Shown: piece by piece, positions 6,814 through 16,106 of the stretch
Position numbering within the stretch: position 1 is the first letter of the stretch
How the letters are laid out: each line of letters begins with the position of its first letter
Assembly (NCBI RefSeq): GCF_037381185.1
Contig: NZ_JARRQY010000004.1
Location: 29,178-93,177 of the forward strand
Length of the DNA: 64,000 nucleotides
Direction: 5' to 3'
Source: Acidihalobacter_A sp037381185
GTDB taxonomy: Bacteria > Pseudomonadota > Gammaproteobacteria > DSM-5130 > Acidihalobacteraceae
Notes under the pieces: generated by a model
The model's input: only the letters and a program-made list of their open reading frames with translations
The model's database searches: none
Told to the model about the DNA's origin: nothing
Made by a program: the position numbers and the translations under genes

Positions 6814-8619
6814 ATGAAATTCCTAAGAAAAGTCCATTCGCCGAAAGCGCTTCCAAGCCTGCTTATAGCCCTCTCATTGGGAGGCTGCGCTGCGCTCCCA
6901 GGACATCAGGCGATGGATACGTCGTCGTCGACGACCCAGCAGCAAGCAGAGGCCGTTGTCCAGACCGGAGGCCCTGTCGCCGGGACAACACCGTGTACGC
7001 AAGGTGTCGTCACCCCGGAAGGCCGCGAACCTGCCAGTGCGGCTAGCGGCAACTGCAAACAGACTGCTTCACCCCAGGCCGGCGCATCCGACGAGTCCGA
7101 GGACATCGTCAAGACAGAAGCCGAAACTCCGTTGCCGCTGTTTCCGGATCTGCTAAAGGAAGCGAGCGCCACAAAGGCCCAGGCCCCACACGACGCCACC
7201 ATCTGGTCCAGCATCAGATCCGGCTTCGGCCTTCCCGCCGACACTTCGCGGCCGCGCGTCCAGGCCGAACTCGGCTGGTACAGCAAACACGCCGCCTATC
7301 TTGAGCGCGTCACGGCCCGCGCCGAGCCCTACCTGTACTATATTCTCCAGCAGTTGAAGAAGCGGCACATGCCGACCGAACTCGCACTGCTGCCAGTCGT
7401 CGAAAGCGCCTTCATTCCCTACGCCTATTCGCGCAGCCGCGCAGCCGGCATCTGGCAGTTCACACCGTCGACGGGGCTGCATTTCGGGCTCAAACAGAAC
7501 TGGTGGTATGACGGCCGCCGCGACATCTACGCCTCGACCAACGCAGCGCTGGACTATTTGCAGTTGCTCCACGACCAGTTCGGCAGTTGGCTGCTGGCCT
7601 TGGCTGCATACAACTCAGGTGCGGGCACCGTTCAGGCCGCCATCCGCTATAACCAGCGCCGCCACCGCCCAACCGATTTCTGGCACCTCAATCTGCCGGT
7701 CGAAACACGCCACTACGTCCCCAAATTGCTGGCCGTCAAAGCCATTGTTGCAGACCCGCAGAAGTACGCCGTACAGCTGTGGCCGATTCCCGACAAACCC
7801 TATCTTGCGGTCGTCGACCTCAAGTCGCAGATCGACATGGCACTGGCCGCAAAACTCGCCGGCATCCAGCTCAAGGAACTCTACCTGCTCAACCCGGGCT
7901 ACAACCGTTGGGCAACCGATCCGGACGGCCCGCACCGCCTGCTGCTGCCGGCAAGCCGCGTCACCGACTTCAAGGTGGCCTTGGCCAAGGTTCCCTCACG
8001 CGAACGGGTGACCTGGATACGGCATCGCGTACGTCCGGGCGACACTCTCAGCCAGATCGCCCTCGAATACCATACGACGATATCCATCATCCGTCAGAGC
8101 AATCACCTTCGGGGCAACACCATCCGTGCGGGCCATTATCTGATCGTACCGCGTTCATCCCGGCCATACAGGGTCTATGCACTGGCCGGGGGCCCGCGCA
8201 AAGTCACCAATCCTCTGCCCAGGGGACGCGGCCAGAGACGGACTCATACCATTCGCTCCGGCGACACACTGTGGGATCTGGCTCGCCGTTATCGCGTGAG
8301 TGTCCAGCAGTTGGCACGCTGGAACGGCATCAGCACGCATTCCCCGCTACACCTTGGCAAGAAACTCATCATATGGGTTAAGCCGACACGGTACGCCTCG
8401 GCCAGCCCGACTCTCTCGGCCCCAAGCGGCAACGGGCAGGTGCGTACCGTCTCATATACCGTACGTCGTGGAGACTCCCTTTACAGCATCGCCCAGCGCT
8501 TTGGCGTGGATATCCCCGACATTCGACGCTGGAACGACCTGGGACAGAAGAATCTACTGCACCCCGGCCAGCCGCTCAAACTACGTGTAGACGTGACGCA
8601 ACAACAAAACGAAAGCTGA
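6814..8619 (+). CDS. mltD: Membrane-bound lytic murein transglycosylase D
   Basis: Peptidoglycan-cleaving lytic transglycosylase anchored in the outer membrane, 601 residues. The order is a lipoprotein signal (lipobox LGGC, residues about 22-25), a low-complexity linker, an SLT domain with catalytic Glu197 in VVESAFIPYAYS plus GIWQFTPSTG and ALAAYNSGAGTV, then three LysM repeats near residues 402-447, 476-520 and 546-592 that bind glycan. The Ser/Arg-rich spacers between LysM repeats are ordinary. It diverges from the yafS homologue, as in E. coli. Confidence 0.95.
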   Translation: MKFLRKVHSPKALPSLLIALSLGGCAALPGHQAMDTSSSTTQQQAEAVVQTGGPVAGTTPCTQGVVTPEGREPASAASGNCKQTASPQAGASDESEDIVKTEAETPLPLFPDLLKEASATKAQAPHDATIWSSIRSGFGLPADTSRPRVQAELGWYSKHAAYLERVTARAEPYLYYILQQLKKRHMPTELALLPVVESAFIPYAYSRSRAAGIWQFTPSTGLHFGLKQNWWYDGRRDIYASTNAALDYLQLLHDQFGSWLLALAAYNSGAGTVQAAIRYNQRRHRPTDFWHLNLPVETRHYVPKLLAVKAIVADPQKYAVQLWPIPDKPYLAVVDLKSQIDMALAAKLAGIQLKELYLLNPGYNRWATDPDGPHRLLLPASRVTDFKVALAKVPSRERVTWIRHRVRPGDTLSQIALEYHTTISIIRQSNHLRGNTIRAGHYLIVPRSSRPYRVYALAGGPRKVTNPLPRGRGQRRTHTIRSGDTLWDLARRYRVSVQQLARWNGISTHSPLHLGKKLIIWVKPTRYASASPTLSAPSGNGQVRTVSYTVRRGDSLYSIAQRFGVDIPDIRRWNDLGQKNLLHPGQPLKLRVDVTQQQNES

Positions 8620-8871
8620 GTCGAGTCCGACCGTGAGCTTGGAGCCGCTCAGCCGAATCGAATAGAAGGGAGAACTGGGTTTACCAAACGTAAGCCGAAC
8701 GAGTTCGCGTAGCGGCGACCCATTCCCAGCGCATGAACGAAAATTCAACAGCCAGCCAGAAACACGCCGAATAGCCGGGCGAGCGGAATGAGCCGCAAGG
8801 TCCACTCCAGATGCCCCAAGGCCGGCTGACTGATAAGACATATAACGATACACAGCTGGATCGATCTGTCC

Positions 8872-11538
8872 ATGCGCGAGTCCTTTTGGACCAGAGAATG
8901 GTTCCTGGGCCTGGTAGTCGGGCTGGTCGCGGTAGTAGCCGCCGCACTAGGCCAGATGCACCGCCTCGACTACGTGGTTTATGACACGGCGATGCGTCTC
9001 GCTTCTGCGGCGCCGACGCCGCGCATCGCCATTATCGCCGTCGATCCCAAAAGCATCGATTCACTGGGTTCCTGGCCTTGGCCGCGCAACCGCCTGGCCG
9101 AACTGCTTGATGTCATCGACGCGGGCAAACCCACCGCCGTTGCGGCCATCCTGCCCCTGGTCGAACCTCAAATCGATCCGGGACTGACAGCCATCCATCA
9201 GCTGCAGAACCAATATCAGACCTCATCATTGCCGAAAGCGGCGACAACACTCGGCAGTGTGCGCCACGACGTACTGCTCAGCGCCCGGACCATGGGACGC
9301 AGGGCGCCGCAAACGCTCGCCCAACTCGACCGCTATCTGCGCAATAAGGCGCCGTTGCGCAAACTTTCGGACGACCTGCGAAGACTGCGTGCGACCGTCA
9401 ACGAACTCGAACGCCACCTCAATACGGACCGCATCCTGGCCGCTGCGATCAAACGTGCCGGCAACGTCGACCTGAGCATGTCATTCGAGCCGGGCATCAC
9501 TCAGGGCAAACCCGATGCCGAGCTGCCAGAGGCGATACGGAGCAACCTACTGCGGTCGTTGGCGCATGGGAATAACCTGGCTAACGCCGTTTCCGCCTAT
9601 GCCATCCAGCCGCCCCTACCCGCTTTCGCCGAAGATGCCCACGGCATCGGCATCTTCTCGCCTGCCGCGGACGACGACGGCCGTATTCGGCAACTTCCGC
9701 TCGCGGTTCGCTATTACGGACACTATTTACCCAGTCTCGGCCTACTGCTCGCTTTGCAAAGCCTCCATCTTCCAGCTGACAAGGTCGCCTATCAGCCCGG
9801 CACCGGGCTGCTCACCGCCGGCTCGCTGACCATCCGCACCGGGCCGAATCTTCGGATACGGCCGCATTTCTACCGTCCCTCGGGCTCCACGGGCACAGCC
9901 TTCACCACATACAGCTTTGCCGACGTACTCAACGGCAACGTCGCACCCGAAGTTTTCCGCGACAAGATTGTTCTAATCGGACTTACGGCACCCAGCGTCG
10001 CAACGCAATTCGACACGGCGGCCGGGACACGTAGTCCATCGGTGGAGATCCTGGCCGACGAGGTTTCCAGCGTACTCAATCAGGACTCCTTCTACACGCC
10101 GGGCTGGGCCGTGTGGGTCAGGTTGGTCATTTGGGCCGCGGTCTTGGGTTATCTGATTGTTCTGCTGCCGCTGCTCGGCAACCGCATCGCCGTCGTCGCC
10201 ACGCTGCTGCTGTTCAGCGCGCTGCTGATCGCCATGCTGTATCCGCTGCTCAATCACGGCGTCTGGATCGCGCTCGCCAGTCCCAGTCTGCTGTTGGTCT
10301 GTGGACAGCTGCTGCTGCTACTTAAACGACGCCTATCAAGCGGACGCGGCCTACTGCCGACAGCGGCGAATTCCATCGAAAACGCCCGCATGTTGGGACT
10401 CGCATTCCAGGGTCAAGGACAACTGGATCTGGCCTTCGACCGTTTCCGCCAGTTGCCCGCGGGCGAGCCCGGCTTCGAACTGCTCTACAATCTGGCACTC
10501 GACTACGAACGCCGCCGGCGCTTCAACAAAGCGCACGACGTCTACTCGCATATCCACCAACACGACCGTCACTACCGCGACGTCAAGGAACGCCTCAAGC
10601 GGACCGGCTCGCTCAACGACGTCAAGCTGACGCCGGTTCGCGGCAACGGCGGTATCGCCAGCGCCGGTACGATCATTCTGGAAAGCGACGGATTGCAAAA
10701 ACCGATGCTCGGCCGTTATGAGATCGATCGTGAACTCGGGCGCGGCGCCATGAGCGTGGTCTACGCGGGGCGAGATCCGAAAATCGGCCGCATCGTCGCG
10801 ATCAAAACGCTACCGCTATCCTCGGAATTCGATGTCGAAGAAATCGACCAGGTCAAACGCCGTTTCTACCGCGAGGCAGAAACCGCCGGGCGACTCAACC
10901 ATCCCAACATCGTTACCGTCTACGATGTAGGCGAAGAGCACGACCTCGCCTACATCGCGATGGAGTACCTCTCGGGGCGCAATCTCACCAACTTCCTCAA
11001 CCGCAAACACCTGCTGCCGACCTCGACCGTGCTCGAGATCATCGCCAAGTGCGCGGTGGCCCTCGACTACGCCCATCAGCATCACGTCGTGCACCGCGAC
11101 ATCAAACCGGCGAATATCGTCTACGACGTAGACCACAACAGCGTCAAGCTGACCGATTTCGGCATCGCCCGCATCACCGATGCCAGCCGTACGAAAACCG
11201 GCACCGTCATGGGCACGCCCTCTTACATGTCGCCGGAACAACTCGCCGGCCAGCGGCTCGACGGACGCGCCGACCTGTTCTCCCTGGGCATCACCTGTTT
11301 TCAGCTTCTAACCGGCCGCCTGCCCTTCCAGGCCGACACAATGGCATCATTGATGTATAAAATCACCAATGAAGCCCATCCCGCTCTGAACAGTCTGCGG
11401 GATGACCTCGCCCCATGCGTCAGCCCAATCATCAACAAGGTCCTGCAGAAGAATCCGGACAGACGCTTCCAGACGGGACGTGAAATGGCCGAGCGCCTCA
11501 TACAGTGCGCCCACGAGATCAGGAAAATGAACGCATGA
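8872..11538 (+). CDS. CHASE2 sensor Ser/Thr protein kinase
   Basis: Membrane receptor kinase of 888 residues. An N-terminal membrane helix (about 11-28) precedes a periplasmic CHASE2 sensor (about 35-400, starting LDYVVYDTAMRLAS and ending DKIVLIGLTAPS), then three closely spaced hydrophobic helices (about 415-485), a helical TPR-like linker (about 500-570), and a complete Hanks-type kinase domain (about 615-880). Seen in the kinase are LGRGAMSVVYAG, Lys645 in VAIKTL, Asp743 in HRDIKPAN, Asp762 in DFG, and GTPSYMSPEQ. Its stop overlaps the phosphatase start in ATGA. The ligand of the CHASE2 domain is unknown. Confidence 0.93.
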   Translation: MRESFWTREWFLGLVVGLVAVVAAALGQMHRLDYVVYDTAMRLASAAPTPRIAIIAVDPKSIDSLGSWPWPRNRLAELLDVIDAGKPTAVAAILPLVEPQIDPGLTAIHQLQNQYQTSSLPKAATTLGSVRHDVLLSARTMGRRAPQTLAQLDRYLRNKAPLRKLSDDLRRLRATVNELERHLNTDRILAAAIKRAGNVDLSMSFEPGITQGKPDAELPEAIRSNLLRSLAHGNNLANAVSAYAIQPPLPAFAEDAHGIGIFSPAADDDGRIRQLPLAVRYYGHYLPSLGLLLALQSLHLPADKVAYQPGTGLLTAGSLTIRTGPNLRIRPHFYRPSGSTGTAFTTYSFADVLNGNVAPEVFRDKIVLIGLTAPSVATQFDTAAGTRSPSVEILADEVSSVLNQDSFYTPGWAVWVRLVIWAAVLGYLIVLLPLLGNRIAVVATLLLFSALLIAMLYPLLNHGVWIALASPSLLLVCGQLLLLLKRRLSSGRGLLPTAANSIENARMLGLAFQGQGQLDLAFDRFRQLPAGEPGFELLYNLALDYERRRRFNKAHDVYSHIHQHDRHYRDVKERLKRTGSLNDVKLTPVRGNGGIASAGTIILESDGLQKPMLGRYEIDRELGRGAMSVVYAGRDPKIGRIVAIKTLPLSSEFDVEEIDQVKRRFYREAETAGRLNHPNIVTVYDVGEEHDLAYIAMEYLSGRNLTNFLNRKHLLPTSTVLEIIAKCAVALDYAHQHHVVHRDIKPANIVYDVDHNSVKLTDFGIARITDASRTKTGTVMGTPSYMSPEQLAGQRLDGRADLFSLGITCFQLLTGRLPFQADTMASLMYKITNEAHPALNSLRDDLAPCVSPIINKVLQKNPDRRFQTGREMAERLIQCAHEIRKMNA

Positions 11539-12359
11539 ATCAGAGCGAACTGTTCGATTGGAGCGCCGTGACCGACCGAGGGCGGGTGCGCCGCAAGAAC
11601 GAGGACCATGTATCCACCAACGCCGGCATCGGCACTTTCGTCCTGGCCGATGGCATGGGCGGGCACCGCGGTGGCGAAGTCGCCAGCGCAATCGCCGTCA
11701 ACACCGTGCTCGAATGCCTGGAAGCACGACTGCCGCAGCTTACTCCCGGCGAGATCGACGAAAATCTCGGCTACACCGGCGAAAGCCTCGCCGCACGCGA
11801 AGCAGTGATCCAGGCCAACCACAAGATTTACGACTCTTCATGCGAACAACCCCAGTACGCAGGGATGGGCACGACGCTCGTAGTCGCGGTCTTCTACCTG
11901 GACCGGCTGAGCATAGCCCACGTCGGCGATTCCCGCCTATACCGCTTCCGCCAGGAGCAGCTCGAGCAACTCACCAGCGATCACACCATGCGCCAGGAAC
12001 TGGTGGACCGCGGATTCTATACCGAGCAGGAAGCATGCTCGATGGTCCAGCGCAATCTCGTCACCCGAGCGCTGGGTGTCGACGAAAGCGTTGCCGTCGA
12101 CATCCAGGAAGAACTCGTCTTGCCCGGTGACCTTTACGCACTATGCTCCGACGGGCTGTACGACATGCTTGACGAGGAAGTTATCGCGCGCGTGCTCGGT
12201 GCCTGCGACGATCTGCAGCAATGTGCGCAGAAACTGATAGATCTCGCCAACAGCAATGGCGGGAAAGATAATATATCTCTGATACTCGTACGCCCTTCCA
12301 TCGACAGCGCTCCGCTGCGTCGTCCATGGTATCGGCGCATCCGCGGATGGTTGCGCTGA
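11535..12359 (+). CDS. PP2C-family Ser/Thr phosphatase
   Basis: Metal-dependent phosphatase of 274 residues that probably reverses phosphorylation by the coupled kinase. The PP2C motifs occur in order: VTDRGRVRRKNEDHV, LADGMGGHRGGE (metal ligands), GMGTTLVVAVF, HVGDSRLYRF, CSDGLYDML and GGKDNISLILV. There is no membrane segment or sensor domain. The ATG overlaps the kinase stop, so the two proteins should be made in matched amounts. The pairing resembles PpkA/PppA or Stk1/Stp1 modules. Confidence 0.95.
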   Translation: MNQSELFDWSAVTDRGRVRRKNEDHVSTNAGIGTFVLADGMGGHRGGEVASAIAVNTVLECLEARLPQLTPGEIDENLGYTGESLAAREAVIQANHKIYDSSCEQPQYAGMGTTLVVAVFYLDRLSIAHVGDSRLYRFRQEQLEQLTSDHTMRQELVDRGFYTEQEACSMVQRNLVTRALGVDESVAVDIQEELVLPGDLYALCSDGLYDMLDEEVIARVLGACDDLQQCAQKLIDLANSNGGKDNISLILVRPSIDSAPLRRPWYRRIRGWLR

Positions 12360-12400
12360 ACGGGACTGGGGCGGATATCGCTTTCTGGAGAAGAATCACG

Positions 12401-13087
12401 ATGGCTAAGCTGATCCTATCCGAGAACATGCGCATACTCGACGAATTCACCCTCGACCGGGACTGCATCACCATTGGACGACGCGGCGACAACGACATCC
12501 AGATAGACGATCGCGCCGTCAGCGGCTATCACTGTCAAATACTCACCGTGCTCAACGATTCCTTCCTCGAGGACCTGCAGAGCACCAACGGCACCTACGT
12601 CAACAGCAAGCGCATCACCAAACATGCCCTGCATAACGGCGACATCATCATCCTTGGCATACACCAGTTGCAATACGAGAACGAACTCGCCAGCAGCGAG
12701 GATGAGGATCACTATGACAAAACCATGGTGATACGTCCGACGCTGCCGCCCCAGAACCCACAGGGCGACAAGCTCTCCGGTGTGGCGGAGACAGACGGAA
12801 AACCAGGCAGCCCCAGACGCGGACAGCTGAAAATCCTCAATGGCACGAACAAGGGCAAGCTGTTCCCACTGACGCGCGCCATGACCACCCTTGGCAAACC
12901 GGGACAACAGGTCGCGGCCATCACCCGCCGCGGGGACAAATACGTCATCATCGGTGTCGAAGCCGACGCCGACAACCGCTACCCCATAGTGAACGACAGC
13001 CCCGTCAGCGCCCGTTCGATCGCACTCAACGAGGGGGACGTGATTCAACTCAACGGCATCCGCATGGTGTTTCACGTCACCCAGTAA
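12401..13087 (+). CDS. FHA-domain protein with two FHA-like folds
   Basis: Phosphothreonine reader of 228 residues. The N-terminal FHA domain (about 15-90) keeps the binding residues IGRRGDNDIQI, VSGYHCQI and STNGTYVN. A linker with a Thr in DKTMVIRPT could be a phosphorylation site. A second, degenerate FHA-like fold (about 145-225; GQLKILNGTNKGKLFPL to NGIRMVFHV) lacks the key Arg and Ser-x-x-His. The ATG at 12401 follows GGAGAAG; a longer frame overlapping the phosphatase gene is less likely. It completes a kinase-phosphatase-FHA operon with a 41-bp gap. Confidence 0.9.
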   Translation: MAKLILSENMRILDEFTLDRDCITIGRRGDNDIQIDDRAVSGYHCQILTVLNDSFLEDLQSTNGTYVNSKRITKHALHNGDIIILGIHQLQYENELASSEDEDHYDKTMVIRPTLPPQNPQGDKLSGVAETDGKPGSPRRGQLKILNGTNKGKLFPLTRAMTTLGKPGQQVAAITRRGDKYVIIGVEADADNRYPIVNDSPVSARSIALNEGDVIQLNGIRMVFHVTQ

Positions 13088-13458
13088 TCACGTACAACAC
13101 CGTGTCACAGCCTGACACGAGGGCGCGCTAGGCTGCGGACATGAGAGCCGCTCTGGAGCGGATACGCTTCATAATGCCGCCACATGCCCTAACAAGAACA
13201 AACCACGACGAGACCCTGGTCAGCCGTATCCATCCGCTGAGCCAGGATGTGTCGGTCAATCACATCAGCAACCTGCTTCTCGACAAGCGACGCTACGACG
13301 TCGTCTCCCCGCCCGTCGCCGATGCCGGTCGCCCGACAGGCCTGCTAGCCGGCTCTATCCAGCACGCGAGGCTACGGCTCGGCTCGCCGTACAGCGAAGC
13401 CGCCGAAATAAGTGGCTAGGCAGCGCGGCAACTGGCATTCGCGTGTCGCCGCTGCCAC
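13088..13458. other. 371-bp gap between the FHA gene and ppiD
   Basis: Both flanking genes end here (convergent). The only candidate gene is a 92-codon rightward frame at 13141-13419, listed separately. I see no T-rich intrinsic terminator in the stretch. Confidence 0.5.
13141..13419 (+). CDS. Possible small hypothetical protein
   Basis: A 92-codon frame with no recognisable domain. The central part (ETLVSRIHPLSQDVSVN to LLDKRRYDVVSPPVADAG) has the G/C-rich third positions of genuine genes here, but the first 20 codons do not, so the start may be later than the ATG at 13141. No ribosome-binding site stands out. It follows the FHA gene by 53 bp in the same direction and could be a fourth operon member. 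No function can be proposed. Confidence 0.35.
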   Translation: MRAALERIRFIMPPHALTRTNHDETLVSRIHPLSQDVSVNHISNLLLDKRRYDVVSPPVADAGRPTGLLAGSIQHARLRLGSPYSEAAEISG

Positions 13459-15354
13459 TCAGAAGTTCAGATTGTTAGGATAAACCTTGACCTTGTCGGC
13501 ACGTTCCAGAGCCTGATACACAACCTGCAATTCCACCTGACCGAACAAATGAGCCAACTGACCCTGCACCATGCCGACCTGCTTCGCGTCCGGCTCGGGA
13601 CGTTTGACTCCAGTGATCTCGAAAATCGCATAGTTACCATTATTCAGGCGTACGCCACCCGCGCCGCTCTTCCCACTGGCTGGCGCAGGAAGTTGAAATG
13701 CCGCAGTGACAACTGATGCCGGAATGTCTTTGGCTCCCTGACGGCCTACCCAGCCGAGCACATGCACGGAAGATTTACCGCCCGGCGCGACACCAGCCAG
13801 CGATTTACCGGAGTTCAGGTCTGCAATCAGTGCCTTACCCACTTTTTCAGCCTGCTTGTCAGCGGCCTGCTTGGCAAGCACTCTACGAATAGCTGCACGC
13901 ACCTCATCCAGCGGCTTCTGTTCCGGAGTCTTGTGCTCCAATGCACGCACCACGACCACTTCATGCTGGCCGAGCTGTAGCGGCTGGCTGTTGGAGCCGT
14001 TATTCAGCACTTCGGTCGAAAAAGCGGCCTGAAGCACCTTGGCGTTAGCACCAACGCCCTGCCCGCCACCCTCACGTGTCAACCATCCCGTATTTTCCAC
14101 CTTCAGCCCAAGAGCCTTCGCAGCCGGCTCGAGCGAACCCGGATTCTTGTAGGTCAGATCGGCCAGACGCTGAGCTTCGTCGTTGAACTGACGCTGCGCA
14201 ATGAACTGAACGTAGGCGGTCTTGACCTGAGCCTTGATCGCCTCGAAACTCGGCTCGGCCGCCTTATGCAGAGCCTCCAGCTTGAGCCGGTAAACCTTCT
14301 GATTGACCTTGATCGGCGGAGTCACCTGCCCAGGCTTCAATGCGAACAAGGCACTGGCCACCTGATTCGGCAGATCGCCCCGGGTTATCTCTCCCAAGGC
14401 ACCACCCTGCTTGGCGTTCGCGGCCTGGGAATAGCGTCGGGCCAGACTGGCGAAGCTGTCGCCCTTCTTCAAGCCTTCAGCGATCCCCCTGAGACGCACT
14501 GCGGCTTCGCCCTGGCTCTCAGAAACCAAGTCGACGACGATCGACCGCGCCGTAGCCCGTTCCGGCTGTTCGAATTGCGCCTGGTGCGTTTGAAAATAAT
14601 TGCGCAGCTCGTTATCGGAGACCTTCACATCCTTTTCGAGACCGGCCACATCCAAGCGCAGATAAGCCAACTTCACTTTCTCCGCCGTCATGTAATCGGA
14701 CTTGTGCCGGTGGTAATAGGCTTTGACCGCCTTGGCGTTGACCTTAACCGAATCTGCGTAACGCGAGGCGGGAATAATCGAGAAGCTCAGCTCGCGCTGT
14801 TCGTCGCGCAGACGCAATAGCTGTTCCGCCTGATGCGGCGTCGAGAAAGCAGTTTGCTGAATACCGCCCTGCAACTGCGCGGTGGCGATGGCGCGTCGCA
14901 ATCTGCCCTCGAACTGCAGCGGAACCATAGCCTGGGCATGCAGCACCTGTTCATAGCGAGTCTTGGAGAACTTGCCATCCACCTTGAATACCGGATATTG
15001 CGCAAGCTGGTCGAGCAGTTCCTTATCCGTTACCTGATAGCCCGCGCCAGTCGCCGCCTCATGGAACACGGCATCACGTACAAGCCGCCGCAGCACCATC
15101 TGCTTGATGGTCTGGCTATTGAGGCCGGAGGGAAGCTTACCGCCGAAAGCCTGTTCAAGACGCATCTGCTGCTCGCGGTAAGCGCGCGCAAATGCCTGAA
15201 TCGATATAGAAGTGCCACCAACCTCGGCGGCAACCTGTTTACCACCACCATCGAGATAGTGGTTTACCCCCCACAGCGCGAAGGGAACACTGATCAGTAA
15301 AACGATGGCGTACGCGATCCAGCCAGACGCGCGATCACGAATGGTTTGAAGCAT
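13459..15354 (-). CDS. ppiD: Peptidyl-prolyl isomerase / periplasmic chaperone PpiD
   Basis: Inner-membrane-anchored periplasmic folding factor that works at the Sec exit, 631 residues (E. coli PpiD 623). It has one N-terminal membrane anchor (about 12-32, SGWIAYAIVLLISVPFALWG), a SurA-like N-terminal chaperone region (about 40-190), a central parvulin domain (about 265-355; DSFASLARRYSQ, GGALGEITRGDLP, PGQVTPPIKV) and a C-terminal chaperone region. The ATG at 15352-15354 has GAGGAGG about 9 nt upstream. It follows hupB in the conserved clpX-lon-hupB-ppiD order, but a tRNA pair and a terminator intervene, so it needs its own promoter. Confidence 0.95.
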   Translation of the reverse strand: MLQTIRDRASGWIAYAIVLLISVPFALWGVNHYLDGGGKQVAAEVGGTSISIQAFARAYREQQMRLEQAFGGKLPSGLNSQTIKQMVLRRLVRDAVFHEAATGAGYQVTDKELLDQLAQYPVFKVDGKFSKTRYEQVLHAQAMVPLQFEGRLRRAIATAQLQGGIQQTAFSTPHQAEQLLRLRDEQRELSFSIIPASRYADSVKVNAKAVKAYYHRHKSDYMTAEKVKLAYLRLDVAGLEKDVKVSDNELRNYFQTHQAQFEQPERATARSIVVDLVSESQGEAAVRLRGIAEGLKKGDSFASLARRYSQAANAKQGGALGEITRGDLPNQVASALFALKPGQVTPPIKVNQKVYRLKLEALHKAAEPSFEAIKAQVKTAYVQFIAQRQFNDEAQRLADLTYKNPGSLEPAAKALGLKVENTGWLTREGGGQGVGANAKVLQAAFSTEVLNNGSNSQPLQLGQHEVVVVRALEHKTPEQKPLDEVRAAIRRVLAKQAADKQAEKVGKALIADLNSGKSLAGVAPGGKSSVHVLGWVGRQGAKDIPASVVTAAFQLPAPASGKSGAGGVRLNNGNYAIFEITGVKRPEPDAKQVGMVQGQLAHLFGQVELQVVYQALERADKVKVYPNNLNF

Positions 15355-15400
15355 GTGCAACAGCCTCCTCGTCAGGCGGCGGGAAAAGCAATTGATGATG

Positions 15401-15436
15401 TCACAAACAAAAAAGGGCGCCTGATCAGGCGCCCTT
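15401..15436 (-). terminator. Strong rho-independent terminator after tRNA-Asp
   Basis: A perfect 24-bp palindrome at 15413-15436 (12-bp arms, AAGGGCGCCTGA and its complement) is followed, on the minus strand, by six T residues and then GTTTGTG. It ends the hupB-tRNA-Val-tRNA-Asp transcript just before ppiD. Confidence 0.9.
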
Positions 15437-15447
15437 CCTCGTACTGC

Positions 15448-15524
15448 TGGCGGAGTGGACGGGACTCGAACCCGCGACCCCCGGCGTGACAGGCCGGTAT
15501 TCTAACCAACTGAACTACCACTCC
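15448..15524 (-). tRNA. tRNA-Asp (GUC)
   Basis: Complete 77-nt cloverleaf: acceptor GGAGTGG/CCACTCC, anticodon arm CCGGC-CTGTCAC-GCCGG with anticodon GTC, T-arm GGTTCGAGTC and encoded CCA. It lies 13 bp downstream of tRNA-Val and directly before a terminator. Confidence 0.98.
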
Positions 15525-15537
15525 CAAACTTTTGCCC

Positions 15538-15613
15538 TGGTGGGTGCTGAGGGAATCGAACCCCCGACATTCGCCTTGTAAGGGCGACGCTCTACCAGCT
15601 GAGCTAAGCACCC
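15538..15613 (-). tRNA. tRNA-Val (UAC)
   Basis: Complete 76-nt tRNA: acceptor GGGTGCT, anticodon arm TCGCC-CTTACAA-GGCGA with anticodon TAC, T-loop GTTCGATTC and encoded CCA. Its 5' end is only 10 bp past the hupB stop, so it must be processed from the hupB transcript. Confidence 0.98.
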
Positions 15614-15623
15614 GGAAAGCCCG

Positions 15624-15896
15624 CTAGTTTACAGCATCTTTCAGCGCTTTGCCAGGCTTAAATGCAGGAAGATTGGATGCTGCGATCTCGATGGTTTCAC
15701 CAGTGCGCGGATTGCGGCCGGAACGGGCTTCACGCTTGCGCACGGAGAAGCTGCCGAAACCAACGACAACGACCTGATCGTCACTCTTCAGCGCTTCGGT
15801 AACAGATTCGACAAAAGCGTCCACAGCCTTGCCCGCGGCCGCTTTGGAAAGATCCGCCTTAGCGGCGATGGCATCGATCAATTCGGATTTATTCAT
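15624..15896 (-). CDS. hupB: DNA-binding protein HU-beta
   Basis: Nucleoid-associated histone-like protein, 90 residues, exact family length. MNKSELIDAIAAKADLSKAAAGKAVDAF forms the N-terminal helices; VVVVGFGSFSVRKREARSGRNPRTGE includes the HU signature and the DNA-binding arm with the Pro that kinks DNA; NLPAFKPGKALKDAVN ends it. GGGGAAG precedes the ATG. It is driven by its own strong sigma-70-type promoter (16049-16078) downstream of lon, and its mRNA continues into two tRNA genes. Confidence 0.98.
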   Translation of the reverse strand: MNKSELIDAIAAKADLSKAAAGKAVDAFVESVTEALKSDDQVVVVGFGSFSVRKREARSGRNPRTGETIEIAASNLPAFKPGKALKDAVN

Positions 15897-16048
15897 GGAG
15901 TCTTCCCCAATTCGTTGAATGCGTAATGGCTACTCAGCCAGACCCCGTGTATCACACGACTGGCCCGTTTACAGACGGATAACAGGGAGCTTTCTGAAGC
16001 CACACAGCCGCTGCCGTAACGCGTTCTTAATCGGCCGCAGGGGTGTGC

Positions 16049-16078
16049 TTTATAGCAAGCGCCCCCGGAAACTGTCAA
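16049..16078 (-). promoter_or_regulatory. Sigma-70 promoter for hupB
   Basis: On the minus strand TTGACA (16073-16078) is followed after 18 bp by TATAAA (16049-16054), a near-consensus pair. The predicted +1 near 16042 leaves a leader of about 145 nt before hupB. Confidence 0.8.
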
Positions 16079-16106
16079 CAAGATTGAAGCTTCCGAAGCC
16101 CCCGGA

